Notes: generated by a model not told the origin, from the letters alone. Shown: positions 42,892 through 52,126, numbered from the stretch's first letter. The stretch: DNA of 64,000 bases from Paenilisteria riparia FSL S10-1204 (GCF_000525995.1 NZ_AODL01000005.1:28385-92384), one strand, 5' to 3'. A program made the numbers and translations.

Positions 42892-43529
42892 ATGAAAACG
42901 ATACATATCATGGTCGGGGGGCCTGAATCTGAACTTCCAAATATTACAATCTATGACAAAACTATTCCTTGGATTGGCGTAGACCGCGGTGCTATTCGTC
43001 TCATCGAACGCGGAATCACACCAATCAGTGCGATGGGAGACTTTGATTCGTTATCTAGGACGGAACTCGAACACCTGAAAACCATTACAACTGTTACCGA
43101 GTTTCCAGCCGAAAAAAACGAGACCGACACGGAAATAGGTCTTCAGTGGGCGCTCAAACAAAACCCAGAAACCATCCGCATTTTTGGCGCCACGGGAGGA
43201 CGACTGGACCATCTGCTTGCCAATTTAATGATGCTTATGCAACCTCGTTTTTTATCAGATATCGCGAAAATTGAACTCATTGATCGCTATAACTACATCA
43301 AAATGTACACACCAGGAAAATACACCGTTTCACGTTTACCAGACAAGAAATACGTTGCATTCACAACGATGGCAAATGTTGAAGGCTTAACTTTAACTGG
43401 ATTCAAATATCCTTTAACCAATGCAAAATACCCATTTGGCGCAGCCTTTCGAGCAATGAATTCATCGCAGAAACAGGCACTTTTTCATTCCAAACAGGTT
43501 TAATTTTATTTATCCAAAGTAACGACTAG
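42892..43529 (+). CDS. thiN: Thiamine pyrophosphokinase, C-terminal -1 frameshift
   Basis: Transfers pyrophosphate from ATP to thiamine. N-terminal VGGPESELP, then GVDRGAIRLIERGITP, AMGDFDSL, FPAEKNETDTEIGLQWAL and GATGGRLDHLLANL. As read the frame ends at 43503 with an atypical tail after FGAAF. One base (a G between 43449 and 43450) appears lost; restoring it gives FGAAFASNEFIAETGTFSFQ and a natural end at 43527-43529 with 212 residues. The AAAGGAG ribosome site is good. Confidence 0.9.
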
Positions 43530-43541
43530 AAGGAGATCCCA

Positions 43542-43901
43542 ATGAAAGATAACAGTGTTTTAATTACAAAGCGATCCAAAATAGCTTTAATTCTCATCAT
43601 CATCGGACTTGCTTTAGGTGTCCTAGTCCAAATCCAGACATTCATTAATCTTGGAAAAAATGTAGATAACCCAATCCATGGCGCTATGCTGAGTATGACG
43701 TATATCGGGATTTTTTTCATGCTAATCGCAATCATTGGCCTTATATACCTTATTCGCAAAAGCTACTACAAAGCGGGGTTGACTCTGACAATCACCGGAA
43801 TCGCCTGTGCTATTTTTGTTAATCCATTTCCTGGAATCGCCATTTTAGTAGGCGGTGTCATTGCTTCTAATGTAGATAAGCTTGAAAAGGGCGAACGCTA
43901 A
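43542..43901 (+). CDS. Small membrane protein of unknown function
   Basis: 119 residues with four hydrophobic segments (about 14-34, 48-70, 76-92, 94-110) and short charged ends; no family recognised. It begins 12 bases after the corrected thiN stop with AAGGAG, and the lipoprotein gene starts directly after its stop (TAAATG), so the two are probably translated together and may act as a pair. Confidence 0.75.
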   Translation: MKDNSVLITKRSKIALILIIIGLALGVLVQIQTFINLGKNVDNPIHGAMLSMTYIGIFFMLIAIIGLIYLIRKSYYKAGLTLTITGIACAIFVNPFPGIAILVGGVIASNVDKLEKGER

Positions 43902-44385
43902 ATGGCTAAGAAAATACTTATCACTTTTTCACTGTGTCTTATTTTTCTGTTAGGCGCCTGCTCGACGGCACCAAATGGCCTCAATGACAACAAAAGTAAA
44001 AGTCCAGACAAACAAGCTGACGAACTTGCAACAAGCATCATCCAAGATATTTTTGCCAAAAAAAGAACTTGCATTAAAAGGGGCTAGCCCACCGAAATAT
44101 CATAGCACTTATCAAGAGATAATTGATGGAAAAGACTACCTGTATGGCGCCTACTATCAAAAAGACAAGATTCACTATCTTTTCACATTTATCGACAAAG
44201 AGACGCCAGAAAAATTAGAACTAACCCTCCAAAAAATAGACAGCAACTGGAAGCTAACCGCACTAAACCCTTGGAAAACAAAAGGTACAGGTCTAACAGA
44301 AAAAGAAATATTCAATAAAATTGGCAAGGGAACAGGTGACCAAATACGTATTTTCAACCGTGGAGCAACATTTATGCGGTTATAG
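43902..44385 (+). CDS. Putative lipoprotein, apparent +1 frameshift
   Basis: Begins MAKKILITFSLCLIFLLGACS, a lipoprotein signal with lipobox LLGAC (Cys20), then a Ser/Lys/Asp-rich linker. The frame fails in the seven-A run at 44058-44064; six A give DIFAKKELALKGASPPKYHSTYQEI and about 160 residues in all, a compact domain with YLYGAYYQKDKIHYLFTFIDK. The last residues may also be wrong: just after GGA at about 44367 another frame reads SNIYAVIDLTVLTG, which looks protein-like. Family unknown; partner of the preceding membrane protein. Confidence 0.65.
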
Positions 44386-44419
44386 ATTTGACAGTGTTAA
44401 CCGGTCAATGTACACAAAT

Positions 44420-44468
44420 AAGCAGGCAATCACATCCCTTTTTGCGGAGGAGATGTGATTGCCTGCTT
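44420..44468. terminator. Bidirectional terminator between the lipoprotein gene and rpmB
   Basis: A perfect 17-bp stem, AAGCAGGCAATCACATC (44420-44436) with its complement at 44452-44468, and a 15-base loop. Flanking A- and T-rich sequence would serve the convergent genes. Confidence 0.8.
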
Positions 44469-44524
44469 GTTTATGGTAGCAAGAAAAAATGCAGTTGCCC
44501 GAAGACACTGCATCCATTTTCTTA

Positions 44525-44713
44525 TTAAACGCGTTCAACTTTACCAGATTTAAGCGCACGAGCAGAAACCCAAACTTTTTTAGGTTTGCCATTTACTAAA
44601 ATACGAACCTTTTGCAAGTTTGCTTTCCAAGTACGTTTACTCGCATTCATCGCATGGGAACGTTTGTTACCAGAACGAGACTTACGGCCTGTAATTACAC
44701 ATTCTTTTGCCAT
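44525..44713 (-). CDS. rpmB: 50S ribosomal protein L28
   Basis: 62 residues, strongly basic. [27 protein letters not shown] and [31 protein letters not shown] are the L28 signature; only one N-terminal cysteine (Cys5) is seen, so this is the zinc-free form. The start is preceded by AGGGAGG. Transcribed opposite to both neighbouring groups. Confidence 0.97.
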   Translation of the reverse strand: MAKECVITGRKSRSGNKRSHAMNASKRTWKANLQKVRILVNGKPKKVWVSARALKSGKVERV

Positions 44714-44803
44714 CGTTATTTCCCTCCTTACAGAGCTACTTCAAAAAAGCTGCTTATCATCTATCGCATAAAAAATAGCTTTTTGTTTTTCATACACTAC
44801 AAT

Positions 44804-44832
44804 AATTTATCATAAACAAACCCCAATTGCAA
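44804..44832 (-). promoter_or_regulatory. Promoter of rpmB
   Basis: On the minus strand TTGCAA (44832-44827), 17 bases, TAAATT (44809-44804), about 90 bases before the rpmB start. Confidence 0.5.
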
Positions 44833-44868
44833 CCTCTTAAGCGAAAAACCTGCAAAGAATTTTTACTT

Positions 44869-45115
44869 GACAGCCCGAAAAGCCGAACACGCCCGTTAGC
44901 TCCGACAAAAACTGGAGCGGCCGCAGTAAAAATCCTCTTTTGATTTTTGCGGAGGGCGCGAAGTTTTCGAGGAGTTGGCATGTGAGGCTGGACAAGCCCG
45001 AAAAACCGAACGGGCTCACCCAGCTCCGACAAAAACTGGAGCAGGCGCAGTAAAAAGCCGCTCTTGCTTTTTATTGGAGGCTGTGAAGTTTTCGAGGAGC
45101 TAGCCCGTGAGGCTA
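44869..45115. repeat. Tandem imperfect 122/125-bp repeat with conserved hairpins
   Basis: Two units, 44869-44990 and 44991-45115, share most of their sequence, including TCCGACAAAAACTGGAGC and GAAGTTTTCGAGGAG. Each unit can form a first hairpin (GCTCC/GGAGC: 44899-44903 with 44914-44918; 45023-45027 with 45038-45042) and a second (AAAAATC/GATTTTT at 44928-44934 with 44942-44948; AAAAAGC/GCTTTTT at 45052-45058 with 45066-45072). In the second hairpin a T-A pair in unit 1 is a G-C pair in unit 2, a compensatory change. Unit 2 has a third hairpin CTAGCC/GGCTAG (45100-45105, 45111-45116). This argues for a structured RNA or a mobile palindromic element; strand unknown. A 154-codon minus-strand frame across it looks spurious. 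Confidence 0.6.
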
Positions 45116-45267
45116 GACACCAAATCAGACGGGCTACCCAAGATGGAAAACTAGTCACAAGTAAAAACATGACGGTAGCCTTGTCTTCAGAAAATCCAAA
45201 CCCAGCAAACAAGCATGCGTCCCCGCTAAAAAAGCTCTCCGTCCAATCCTCCATTTATCCAAAATAC

Positions 45268-45465
45268 CCGTCACCTCAACCCAAAGGATTACATCCTCAC
45301 TTCGCTCACATGCATATTGCAGCTCTAACTCAGTCAGGCATAGCGAACGTAAACGTTAGAAAAAATACCCATTCCATTTCCCGCTAGTTTAAGTTTACCG
45401 TCACCTACCAACTAAAGGATTACATACTCGCTCTAGCTCCTATGCATATTGAGACTCTAATTCAG
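45268..45465. repeat. Second pair of degenerate direct repeats upstream of yloU
   Basis: A block of about 66 bases at 45268-45333 recurs at 45398-45465, sharing CCGTCACCT, AAAGGATTACAT, ATGCATATTG and CTCTAA. The copies differ at many positions. They fill the rest of the 44833-45636 stretch, in which I see no gene. Confidence 0.55.
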
Positions 45466-45636
45466 CAAACTACGCTTCAAAAGAGTCACAACAACAAACT
45501 CCTTCCCAACCCCTCGTTAATATAGTAGAATAGAGAAGTACAGCAATGTAAGTATAATTTTTAATAGCTAACTAAAGCGCTCGTGTTTCGCGAAGCACTT
45601 TTACCAACCTTACTTAATTAAGGAGGAACTAGAAAG

Positions 45637-46002
45637 ATGACAATTGAAATGGAAACAAAACTTGGAAAAATTGACATTACGACAGATGTAATCGCCACAC
45701 TCGCAGGCGGGGCTGCGGAGGAAAATTTCGGTATTGTAGGTATGGCGAGTCAGCATCAAATCCGCGATGGCTTGACCGATATTTTGCGCCGCGAGAACTA
45801 CACGAAAGGTGTTATTGTTCGTCAAGAAGACGATGGTTTGAATATTGATATGTATATAATCGTCGGTTTCGGAACTAAAATATCAGAAGTTGCGCATAAC
45901 GTACAAGAACGCGTGAAGTATACATTAGAAAAAACGTTGGGCATCACAGTAGATTCTGTGAATATCTATGTCCAGGGTGTCCGTGTGACGAACGAAGCAT
46001 AA
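45637..46002 (+). CDS. Asp23/YloU-family envelope stress protein
   Basis: 121-residue Asp23/Gls24 (YloU) protein: LGKIDITTDVIATLAGGAAEENFGIVGMAS, then VDMYIIVGFGTKISEVAHNVQERVKYTLEKTLGITVDSVNIYVQGVRV-type helices. Family members gather near the membrane and help envelope homeostasis. AAGGAGG precedes the start. It is directly upstream of the fatty acid kinase gene, the conserved yloU-yloV pair. Confidence 0.93.
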   Translation: MTIEMETKLGKIDITTDVIATLAGGAAEENFGIVGMASQHQIRDGLTDILRRENYTKGVIVRQEDDGLNIDMYIIVGFGTKISEVAHNVQERVKYTLEKTLGITVDSVNIYVQGVRVTNEA

Positions 46003-46017
46003 GGAGGATACGTAATC

Positions 46018-47676
46018 GTGGGGATGTATCAGTTAAATGGAGAGAAATTAGCGGCAATGATCGCGGCAGGAGCAGAAAACTTAGCAAAAAATGCTGACTT
46101 TGTTGATTCATTAAATGTATTTCCGGTGCCAGATGGCGATACGGGAACAAATATGAATTTATCAATGACAAGCGGTGCCCAAGAAGTTGGACGGAATAGT
46201 TTAACAACGGTCGGCACGGTTGGAGCAAGTCTAGCTAAAGGCTTACTTATGGGGGCACGCGGTAACTCAGGCGTTATTTTATCCCAACTGTTTCGCGGTT
46301 TTTCAAAAGCCATTGAAGGTAAAACGGAACTAAATACTAAAGAATTCGCCGCAGCATTCACAGCGGGTGTTGAAACGGCTTATAAAGCGGTTATGAAACC
46401 AGTCGAAGGTACCATTCTGACCGTTGCACGTGAAGCAGCCAAAGCAGGAGCTATCGCGGCAAATGAATCCGAAGACATCGAGTTTGTGATGCAACAAATT
46501 TTAGAAAAAGGTAAAATTGTCCTTGCAAAAACGCAAGAAATGCTACCAGTCCTAAAAGAAGTTGGCGTTGTCGATAGCGGTGGGCAAGGTTTAATCATTA
46601 TTTACGAAGGATTCTACGCAGCGTTAACTGGAAAAGAAGAAGGCATGACGAACTACACAGCATCCATGGGTGAACTTATTAACGCGGAACACCATCGCCA
46701 CGTCCAAGATTTCATGTCAACAGAAGACATTATTTACGGCTATTGTACAGAAATCATGGTGCAAATTGACGAAAATAAAACAGGTCAAAAGAAATTTAAC
46801 GAAGAACAGTTCCGCGATGACCTTGCCGAAATGGGTGACTCTTTACTTGTTGTTGCTGATGACGAAGTAGCTAAAGTACACGTGCATACCGAGTATCCAG
46901 GAAATGTCTTGAACTACGGCCAACAATATGGGAGCCTGATTAAACTAAAAATCGAAAACATGCGCGAACAACATCGCGAAGTCGTCAAAGATAAACCAGC
47001 AGAAGACTCTAAAAAAGCGCCATATGGCATTGTGACGGTTTCAGTCGGAGATGGCATCAAACGTTTATTCGAAAGCGTTGGCGCAACAGTAGTACTTTCA
47101 GGTGGACAAACGATGAATCCAAGTACAGAAGACATTGTAAAGGCAATCGAGTCCGCAAATGCCGAACAAGTTTTTGTTTTACCGAACAACAAAAACATCC
47201 AAATGGCAGCGGATCAAGCGGCACTAATTCTGGGTGATGACAAAGTGAAAATCATTCCAACAAAAACGATTCCTCAAGGTTTGGCGGCATTACTTGTTTT
47301 CCAAGCAGAAGAATCATTTGAAAATAATGCCAATGAAATGATTGCTGCTATCCAAGACGTATCAAGTGGTCAAGTAACAACCGCCGTACGTGATACAACT
47401 GTTGAAGGTGTAACAATTAATAAAGACGACTATATTGGTATCGTAGAAGGCGATATTAAAATTAGTAATCCAAGCCTAGAAGCAGCAACGATAGCCACAC
47501 TAACAAAAATGGTAGATGACTACAGCGAAATCGTTACATTGCTTTACGGAGCTGATGTTACAGAAGCTGATGCAGAAAAAATAGCCGAAGAAGTATCCAA
47601 CCAATTCCCAGATATTGAATTCGAAATTCATTCTGGTGGACAACCCGTTTATCCGTATATCTTTTCCGTAGAATAA
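46018..47676 (+). CDS. fakA: Fatty acid kinase catalytic subunit FakA (YloV, DAK2 domain)
   Basis: 552-residue protein. The N-terminal DhaL/DAK2 nucleotide-binding domain (1-200) has FPVPDGDTGTNMNLSM with the metal-binding aspartates, and GARGNSGVILSQLFRG. Middle and C-terminal domains (LLVVADDEVAKVHVHTEYPG; the final HSGGQPVYPYIFSVE) match FakA/YloV. With a FakB partner it phosphorylates exogenous fatty acids for PlsX/PlsY lipid synthesis, whose plsX lies 4.5 kb downstream. The GTG at 46018 is preferred, 10 bases after GGAGG; the ATG at 46024 is too far from it. Confidence 0.92.
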   Translation: MGMYQLNGEKLAAMIAAGAENLAKNADFVDSLNVFPVPDGDTGTNMNLSMTSGAQEVGRNSLTTVGTVGASLAKGLLMGARGNSGVILSQLFRGFSKAIEGKTELNTKEFAAAFTAGVETAYKAVMKPVEGTILTVAREAAKAGAIAANESEDIEFVMQQILEKGKIVLAKTQEMLPVLKEVGVVDSGGQGLIIIYEGFYAALTGKEEGMTNYTASMGELINAEHHRHVQDFMSTEDIIYGYCTEIMVQIDENKTGQKKFNEEQFRDDLAEMGDSLLVVADDEVAKVHVHTEYPGNVLNYGQQYGSLIKLKIENMREQHREVVKDKPAEDSKKAPYGIVTVSVGDGIKRLFESVGATVVLSGGQTMNPSTEDIVKAIESANAEQVFVLPNNKNIQMAADQAALILGDDKVKIIPTKTIPQGLAALLVFQAEESFENNANEMIAAIQDVSSGQVTTAVRDTTVEGVTINKDDYIGIVEGDIKISNPSLEAATIATLTKMVDDYSEIVTLLYGADVTEADAEKIAEEVSNQFPDIEFEIHSGGQPVYPYIFSVE

Positions 47677-47783
47677 TGCATTTCGGTGCGGTAAGATAAT
47701 GTCCACTGCACTGTAAATTTAATTTTTAGTTATTATAGACATAGCAATAAATAGCATTTTATGAAATCATGAAGGGGCGAGGC

Positions 47784-48449
47784 ATGATGAAATTTAATAG
47801 TGTATTTGATATTATTGGACCAGTGATGATTGGGCCTTCAAGTTCGCATACAGCTGGAGCTTGTCGGATTGGAGCTGTTGCGCGTAGCGTATTCAATGAA
47901 ATGCCGATGCAAGTGGACATTCATTTGTATGGTTCTTTTGCAAAAACGTATAAAGGTCATGGCACAGATGTTGCTTTAATAGGCGGCTTACTTGGTTTTG
48001 AAACGGACGACGAGCGGATGCCAGATGCGATGAAGCTTGCTGAAAAATGGGGAATGCATATTAATTTCATCGAGGAAATGGAAGAAGCACCTCACCCCAA
48101 TACAGTAAAGCTAGTGCTAAAAAATGGTATGCAACAAACCACATTAGTTGGCGCATCAATTGGTGGCGGTAAAATTGAAATTGTGCGCCTTAATGAATTC
48201 GAATTAGAATTTACCGGAACGTCACCCGCTGTTTTAGTTTTGCATAAAGATCGATTTGGCGCGATTGCTTCTGTATCTGGAATTTTTGCGAAGCATGAAA
48301 TTAACATTGGTCAAATGAAAGTGTCTCGCAAAGTAAAAGGTGACGAAGCTCTAATGGTTCTTGAAGTCGATCAGCGTGTCGAGCAATCGGTTTTGGATGA
48401 AATTAAGCAGTTGCCAGATATTTATCAAGTGGCGAGTTTTATTTTGTAG
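47784..48449 (+). CDS. sdaAB: L-serine dehydratase, iron-sulfur dependent, beta subunit
   Basis: 221 residues. The N-terminal domain has FDIIGPVMIGPSSSHTAGACRIG, the serine-binding loop; the C-terminal ACT domain (LVLHKDRFGAIASVSGIFAKHEINIGQMKVSR) is regulatory. With SdaAA it deaminates serine to pyruvate. The ATG at 47784 has GAAGGGG six bases upstream; the ATG at 47769 lies before that site and is rejected. Confidence 0.94.
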   Translation: MMKFNSVFDIIGPVMIGPSSSHTAGACRIGAVARSVFNEMPMQVDIHLYGSFAKTYKGHGTDVALIGGLLGFETDDERMPDAMKLAEKWGMHINFIEEMEEAPHPNTVKLVLKNGMQQTTLVGASIGGGKIEIVRLNEFELEFTGTSPAVLVLHKDRFGAIASVSGIFAKHEINIGQMKVSRKVKGDEALMVLEVDQRVEQSVLDEIKQLPDIYQVASFIL

Positions 48450-48509
48450 AAAAGTGGTGCAATTATGCTCCATTTTTCTCGTACGTAATGAGAAATAGGA
48501 GGTAATAAA

Positions 48510-49409
48510 ATGTTCCACACAGTTGCTGAATTAATAGATATCGCGAATCGTAAAAATAAGCCGATTTCAGAAATCATGATTGAGCGCGAAATGCATGTTA
48601 CAGGAAATTCGCGAGAAACTATTTTGGAAGTAATGGATCGTAATTTAACCGTTATGGAGGCGGCGATTAGTCGCGGAGAAGATGGCGTAGAATCAACGAC
48701 TGGTCTTACTGGTGGGGATGCTGTTTTAATGCGTGAATATATCGCAAAAGGAAATATGCTTTCTGGTGAAGTGATTCTGGATGCTGTAGCGAAAGCAATT
48801 GCTACAAACGAAGTAAATGCAGCGATGGGTGTCATTTGTGCGACGCCTACTGCTGGTAGTGCAGGTGTTGTTCCTGGTGTTTTATATGCAGTGAAAGATC
48901 GGCTAGAGATGTCTCGTGAAGCGATGTTGCGTTTCTTATTCACGGCAGGTGCATTCGGTTTTGTTGTGGCTAATAAAGCGTTTATTTCAGGCGCAGCAGG
49001 TGGTTGCCAAGCAGAAATTGGTTCCGCTAGTGCGATGGCATCGGCGGCCATTGTAGAAGCTGCGGGAGGCACACCAGAACAATCAGCCGAAGCGATGGCG
49101 ATGACGATGAAAAATATGTTAGGTCTTGTTTGCGATCCAGTTGCTGGTCTCGTAGAAGTCCCTTGCGTCAAACGTAACGCGCTAGGAGCTTCACAGGCGA
49201 TGATTTCAGCAGATATGGCATTAGCAGGCATAAAAAGTAGAATTCCATGTGATGAAGTAATAGAGGCGATGTACCGCGTTGGGTTACAAATGCCCAGTTC
49301 ATTGCGTGAAACAGGTGAAGGAGGTCTAGCGGCAACACCTACTGGTAGGGCAGTACAAAGAAAGATCTTTGGTTTGTCGCCGCAAGAAGAACGTGAAGAA
49401 TCTGAATGA
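48510..49409 (+). CDS. sdaAA: L-serine dehydratase, iron-sulfur dependent, alpha subunit
   Basis: 299 residues. The [4Fe-4S] ligands fit cysteines in VICATPTAGSAGVVPG, GLVCDPVAGLVEVPCVKRNA; serine-binding GGCQAEIGSASAMA is present. A good AGGAGG precedes the start. It overlaps the 5' end of recG. Confidence 0.95.
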   Translation: MFHTVAELIDIANRKNKPISEIMIEREMHVTGNSRETILEVMDRNLTVMEAAISRGEDGVESTTGLTGGDAVLMREYIAKGNMLSGEVILDAVAKAIATNEVNAAMGVICATPTAGSAGVVPGVLYAVKDRLEMSREAMLRFLFTAGAFGFVVANKAFISGAAGGCQAEIGSASAMASAAIVEAAGGTPEQSAEAMAMTMKNMLGLVCDPVAGLVEVPCVKRNALGASQAMISADMALAGIKSRIPCDEVIEAMYRVGLQMPSSLRETGEGGLAATPTGRAVQRKIFGLSPQEEREESE

Positions 49410-51441
49410 AATTCCAGTCACTGATGTCAAAGGCGTCGGTGCGGAAACCGCGAAAGCATTAAAAGAATTAGATATAGAGACAGTTGCCGATTTACTTTTT
49501 AATTTCCCGTATCGATATGAAGATTATCGCTTGCGGGATTTGTCCGAAGTAGCGCATGAAGAACGGGTGACGGTGCAAGGAGAAGTCCTGACCGAGCCCA
49601 CTTTAGCCTATTACGGAAGAAAGAAATCCAAGCTGTCTTTTCGCGTTGCCTCCGGTCATCAAGTCGTCAAAGTCGATTTTTTTAACCAACCATACATAAA
49701 AGGAAAATTGGAGGTTGGCGACGAAGTAACTATTTCTGGAAAATGGGATAAAGGCCGCGCCCAAATTACAGCTAGCAAATACAAAAAAGGCCATCAGACC
49801 GCAGAAGAAGCACTAGAAGGAGTATACCGTCTCAAAGGCACCATCCGCAATAAAACACTTCTTAAATTCACCGTCGCGGCATTCGATACATACGGCGATG
49901 ACATCGTTGAAATTTTGCCAGAAAAATGGTTGCAAAAATACCAACTGATTTCGCGCAAAGAAGCCGTCCAGTTTTTACATTTTCCAAAAAGCCCAGAAGA
50001 CCTGAAACAAGCACGGCGTCGCATGGTGTACGAAGAGTTCCTGTTATTCCAACTCAAGATGCAGCTATTCCGAAAAATTGAACGCGAGCGCTCAGGAGGC
50101 ATCTCCATCGACTACGACGTGAACGATTTGCGTCATTACATCGAAAGCTTGCCATTTCCACTAACCGATGCACAAAAACGCGTAGTCAACGAAATATGTG
50201 GTGACATGAAATCGCATTTCCATATGAATCGGCTGCTACAAGGTGACGTTGGATCAGGAAAAACCGTCGTGGCATCCATCGCACTTTACGCAGCAGCCAA
50301 AAGTGGCTTCCAAGGCGCTTTAATGGTCCCGACTGAAATTCTAGCCGAGCAACACGCCAACTCGCTTGTCGACTTACTCCAATCATTCGATGTCACCGTC
50401 GGATTACTCACCAGTAGTGTCAAAGGAAAACGCCGTCGTGAAATGCTAGCCCTTCTTGCAGAAGGACAAATCGATGTTCTCGTCGGCACACACGCCCTCA
50501 TCCAAGAAGAAGTCACGTTTCAAAATCTGGGGCTCGTCATCACTGACGAACAACACCGATTTGGCGTTCAACAACGTCGCGTTTTACGAGAAAAGGGCAC
50601 CTATCCGGACGTTCTTTTCATGACTGCCACGCCCATCCCACGGACTCTTGCCATTACTGCTTTTGGCGAAATGGACGTGTCTATCATTGACGAATTGCCA
50701 GCTGGGCGTAAACAAATCGAGACGTACTGGGTGAAACACCAAATGCTGGACCGGGTTATCGGTTTCATTGAACAAGAAATCCTAAAAGGACGCCAAGCCT
50801 ATGTTATTTGTCCACTCATCGAAGAATCAGAAAAACTAGATGTCCAAAATGCGATCGATGTCTACAATATTCTAAACAATAAATGGAATGGTAAACACTC
50901 CGCTGGCCTCATGCACGGTAAATTGCTACCCGCGGATAAAGATCAAATTATGCGGGATTTCAATGACCACAAAATTGATTGTCTTGTCTCTACGACCGTC
51001 GTAGAAGTCGGCGTTAATGTACCAAATGCTACTATGATGGTTATCTACGACGCAGATCGATTCGGTTTGGCACAACTGCATCAACTGCGCGGTCGTGTCG
51101 GGCGTGGCGCGGAACAATCTTACTGCATCCTCATTGCCGACCCGAAAACAGAAGTCGGCAAAGAACGCATGACTATCATGACCGAAACCAATGACGGCTT
51201 CGTTGTTAGCGAGCGCGATTTAGAATTGCGTGGTCCAGGGGACTTCTTTGGTAAAAAACAAAGCGGTATCCCGGAATTCAAAGTGGCCGACATGGTGCAC
51301 GATTACCGCGTGCTAGAAATCGCAAGGCAAGACGCTGTCGATATCATATACCACGATGGCTTCCTAGATACAGAGGAATACGCTTCATTACGCGCTTTTT
51401 TAGAGGCGAATGGCGTTTTTGACGAACAGAAATTAGACTAG
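49393..51441 (+). CDS. recG: ATP-dependent DNA helicase RecG
   Basis: 682-residue branch-migration helicase for stalled forks and Holliday junctions. An N-terminal wedge/OB domain (VKGVGAETAKALKELDI, then VQGEVLTEPTLAYYGRKKSKLSF) precedes Walker A LLQGDVGSGKTVVA, the DEQH box VITDEQHRFGVQQR, MTATPIPRTLA and the C-lobe TTVVEVGVNVPNATMMVIYDADRFGLAQLHQLRGRVGR. The GTG at 49393 (VKNLNEIPVT) gives the usual length; a TTG at 49369 would extend into sdaAA. Overlaps sdaAA by 17 bases. Confidence 0.94.
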   Translation: MKNLNEIPVTDVKGVGAETAKALKELDIETVADLLFNFPYRYEDYRLRDLSEVAHEERVTVQGEVLTEPTLAYYGRKKSKLSFRVASGHQVVKVDFFNQPYIKGKLEVGDEVTISGKWDKGRAQITASKYKKGHQTAEEALEGVYRLKGTIRNKTLLKFTVAAFDTYGDDIVEILPEKWLQKYQLISRKEAVQFLHFPKSPEDLKQARRRMVYEEFLLFQLKMQLFRKIERERSGGISIDYDVNDLRHYIESLPFPLTDAQKRVVNEICGDMKSHFHMNRLLQGDVGSGKTVVASIALYAAAKSGFQGALMVPTEILAEQHANSLVDLLQSFDVTVGLLTSSVKGKRRREMLALLAEGQIDVLVGTHALIQEEVTFQNLGLVITDEQHRFGVQQRRVLREKGTYPDVLFMTATPIPRTLAITAFGEMDVSIIDELPAGRKQIETYWVKHQMLDRVIGFIEQEILKGRQAYVICPLIEESEKLDVQNAIDVYNILNNKWNGKHSAGLMHGKLLPADKDQIMRDFNDHKIDCLVSTTVVEVGVNVPNATMMVIYDADRFGLAQLHQLRGRVGRGAEQSYCILIADPKTEVGKERMTIMTETNDGFVVSERDLELRGPGDFFGKKQSGIPEFKVADMVHDYRVLEIARQDAVDIIYHDGFLDTEEYASLRAFLEANGVFDEQKLD

Positions 51442-51456
51442 CCACAGCCGTATAAC

Positions 51457-51485
51457 TTGCATATTGCGAGCATTTTTTATATATT
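51457..51485 (+). promoter_or_regulatory. Promoter of the fapR-plsX-fabD-fabG operon
   Basis: TTGCAT (51457-51462), 17 bases, TATATT (51480-51485), immediately followed by the FapR operator. Confidence 0.65.
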
Positions 51486-51489
51486 ACTC

Positions 51490-51506
51490 TTAGTATCTGG
51501 TATTAA
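51490..51506. promoter_or_regulatory. FapR operator
   Basis: TTAGTATCTGGTATTAA is an imperfect palindrome close to the known FapR site TTAGTACCTRGTCTAA. It covers the expected transcription start, so FapR would block its own operon; malonyl-CoA releases it. Confidence 0.8.
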
Positions 51507-51535
51507 AACAAAGAATGGAAGCGAGAGGAATTCGG

Positions 51536-52126
51536 ATGAAGAAGTACCCTAAAAAAGAAAGGCAGGCACGATTAGTTCAAGCGATTGAAGAGAACCCGTT
51601 TATAACCGACGAACAATTGGCTGAAAAGTTTCAAGTTAGTGTCCAAACGGTGCGACTAGACCGCGTTGCATTAGCAATTCCCGAACTACGTGAACGAATC
51701 AAACACGTTGCCTCTGAAAACTATGCCGATGCAGTTCGCTCTCTTCCAATCGAAGAAGTTATCGGAGAAATCATTGATATTGAATTAAACAAAGGCGCAA
51801 TTTCGATTTTTGAAGTTGGACCAGAACACGTTTTTCAACGGAATAAAATTGCCCGTGGACATCATTTGTTTGCCCAAGCGAACTCACTGGCCACCGCGAT
51901 TATTCCAAACGATTTGGCACTGACTACACAAGCTACCGTACGATTCATTCATTCTGTTAAAGAAGGCGAACGTGTCATTGCCAAAGCCAAAGTGCGCGAT
52001 CAGCGAGATAGTAGATCGATTACCATAGTAGATGTAAACAGCTACGTCGGCGATGAAGTGGTATTAAAAGGTAAGTTCGAAATGTACCACACGACGGAAA
52101 AAAGTAAAAGGACTGAAGTGAAATGA
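51536..52126 (+). CDS. fapR: Malonyl-CoA-responsive fatty acid repressor FapR
   Basis: 196 residues. The N-terminal DeoR-like helix-turn-helix ([35 protein letters not shown]) is joined to a hot-dog malonyl-CoA-binding domain ([32 protein letters not shown]). The ATG at 51536 with AGAGGAATT is preferred to the ATG at 51515. Senses malonyl-CoA and represses fatty acid and phospholipid genes. Overlaps plsX as ATGA. Confidence 0.95.
   Translation: MKKYPKKERQARLVQAIEENPFITDEQLAEKFQVSVQTVRLDRVALAIPELRERIKHVASENYADAVRSLPIEEVIGEIIDIELNKGAISIFEVGPEHVFQRNKIARGHHLFAQANSLATAIIPNDLALTTQATVRFIHSVKEGERVIAKAKVRDQRDSRSITIVDVNSYVGDEVVLKGKFEMYHTTEKSKRTEVK

Noticed and set aside
44790..45254. 154-codon minus-strand frame across the repeat region
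   Set aside because: It runs through two tandem repeats and the rpmB promoter, has no ribosome site and a low-complexity Ser/Lys/Phe-rich translation that simply repeats with the DNA.
48425..49231. 268-codon minus-strand frame opposite sdaAA
   Set aside because: Shadow of the conserved sdaAA gene; translation is Ala/Ser/Pro-rich without a ribosome site or family resemblance.
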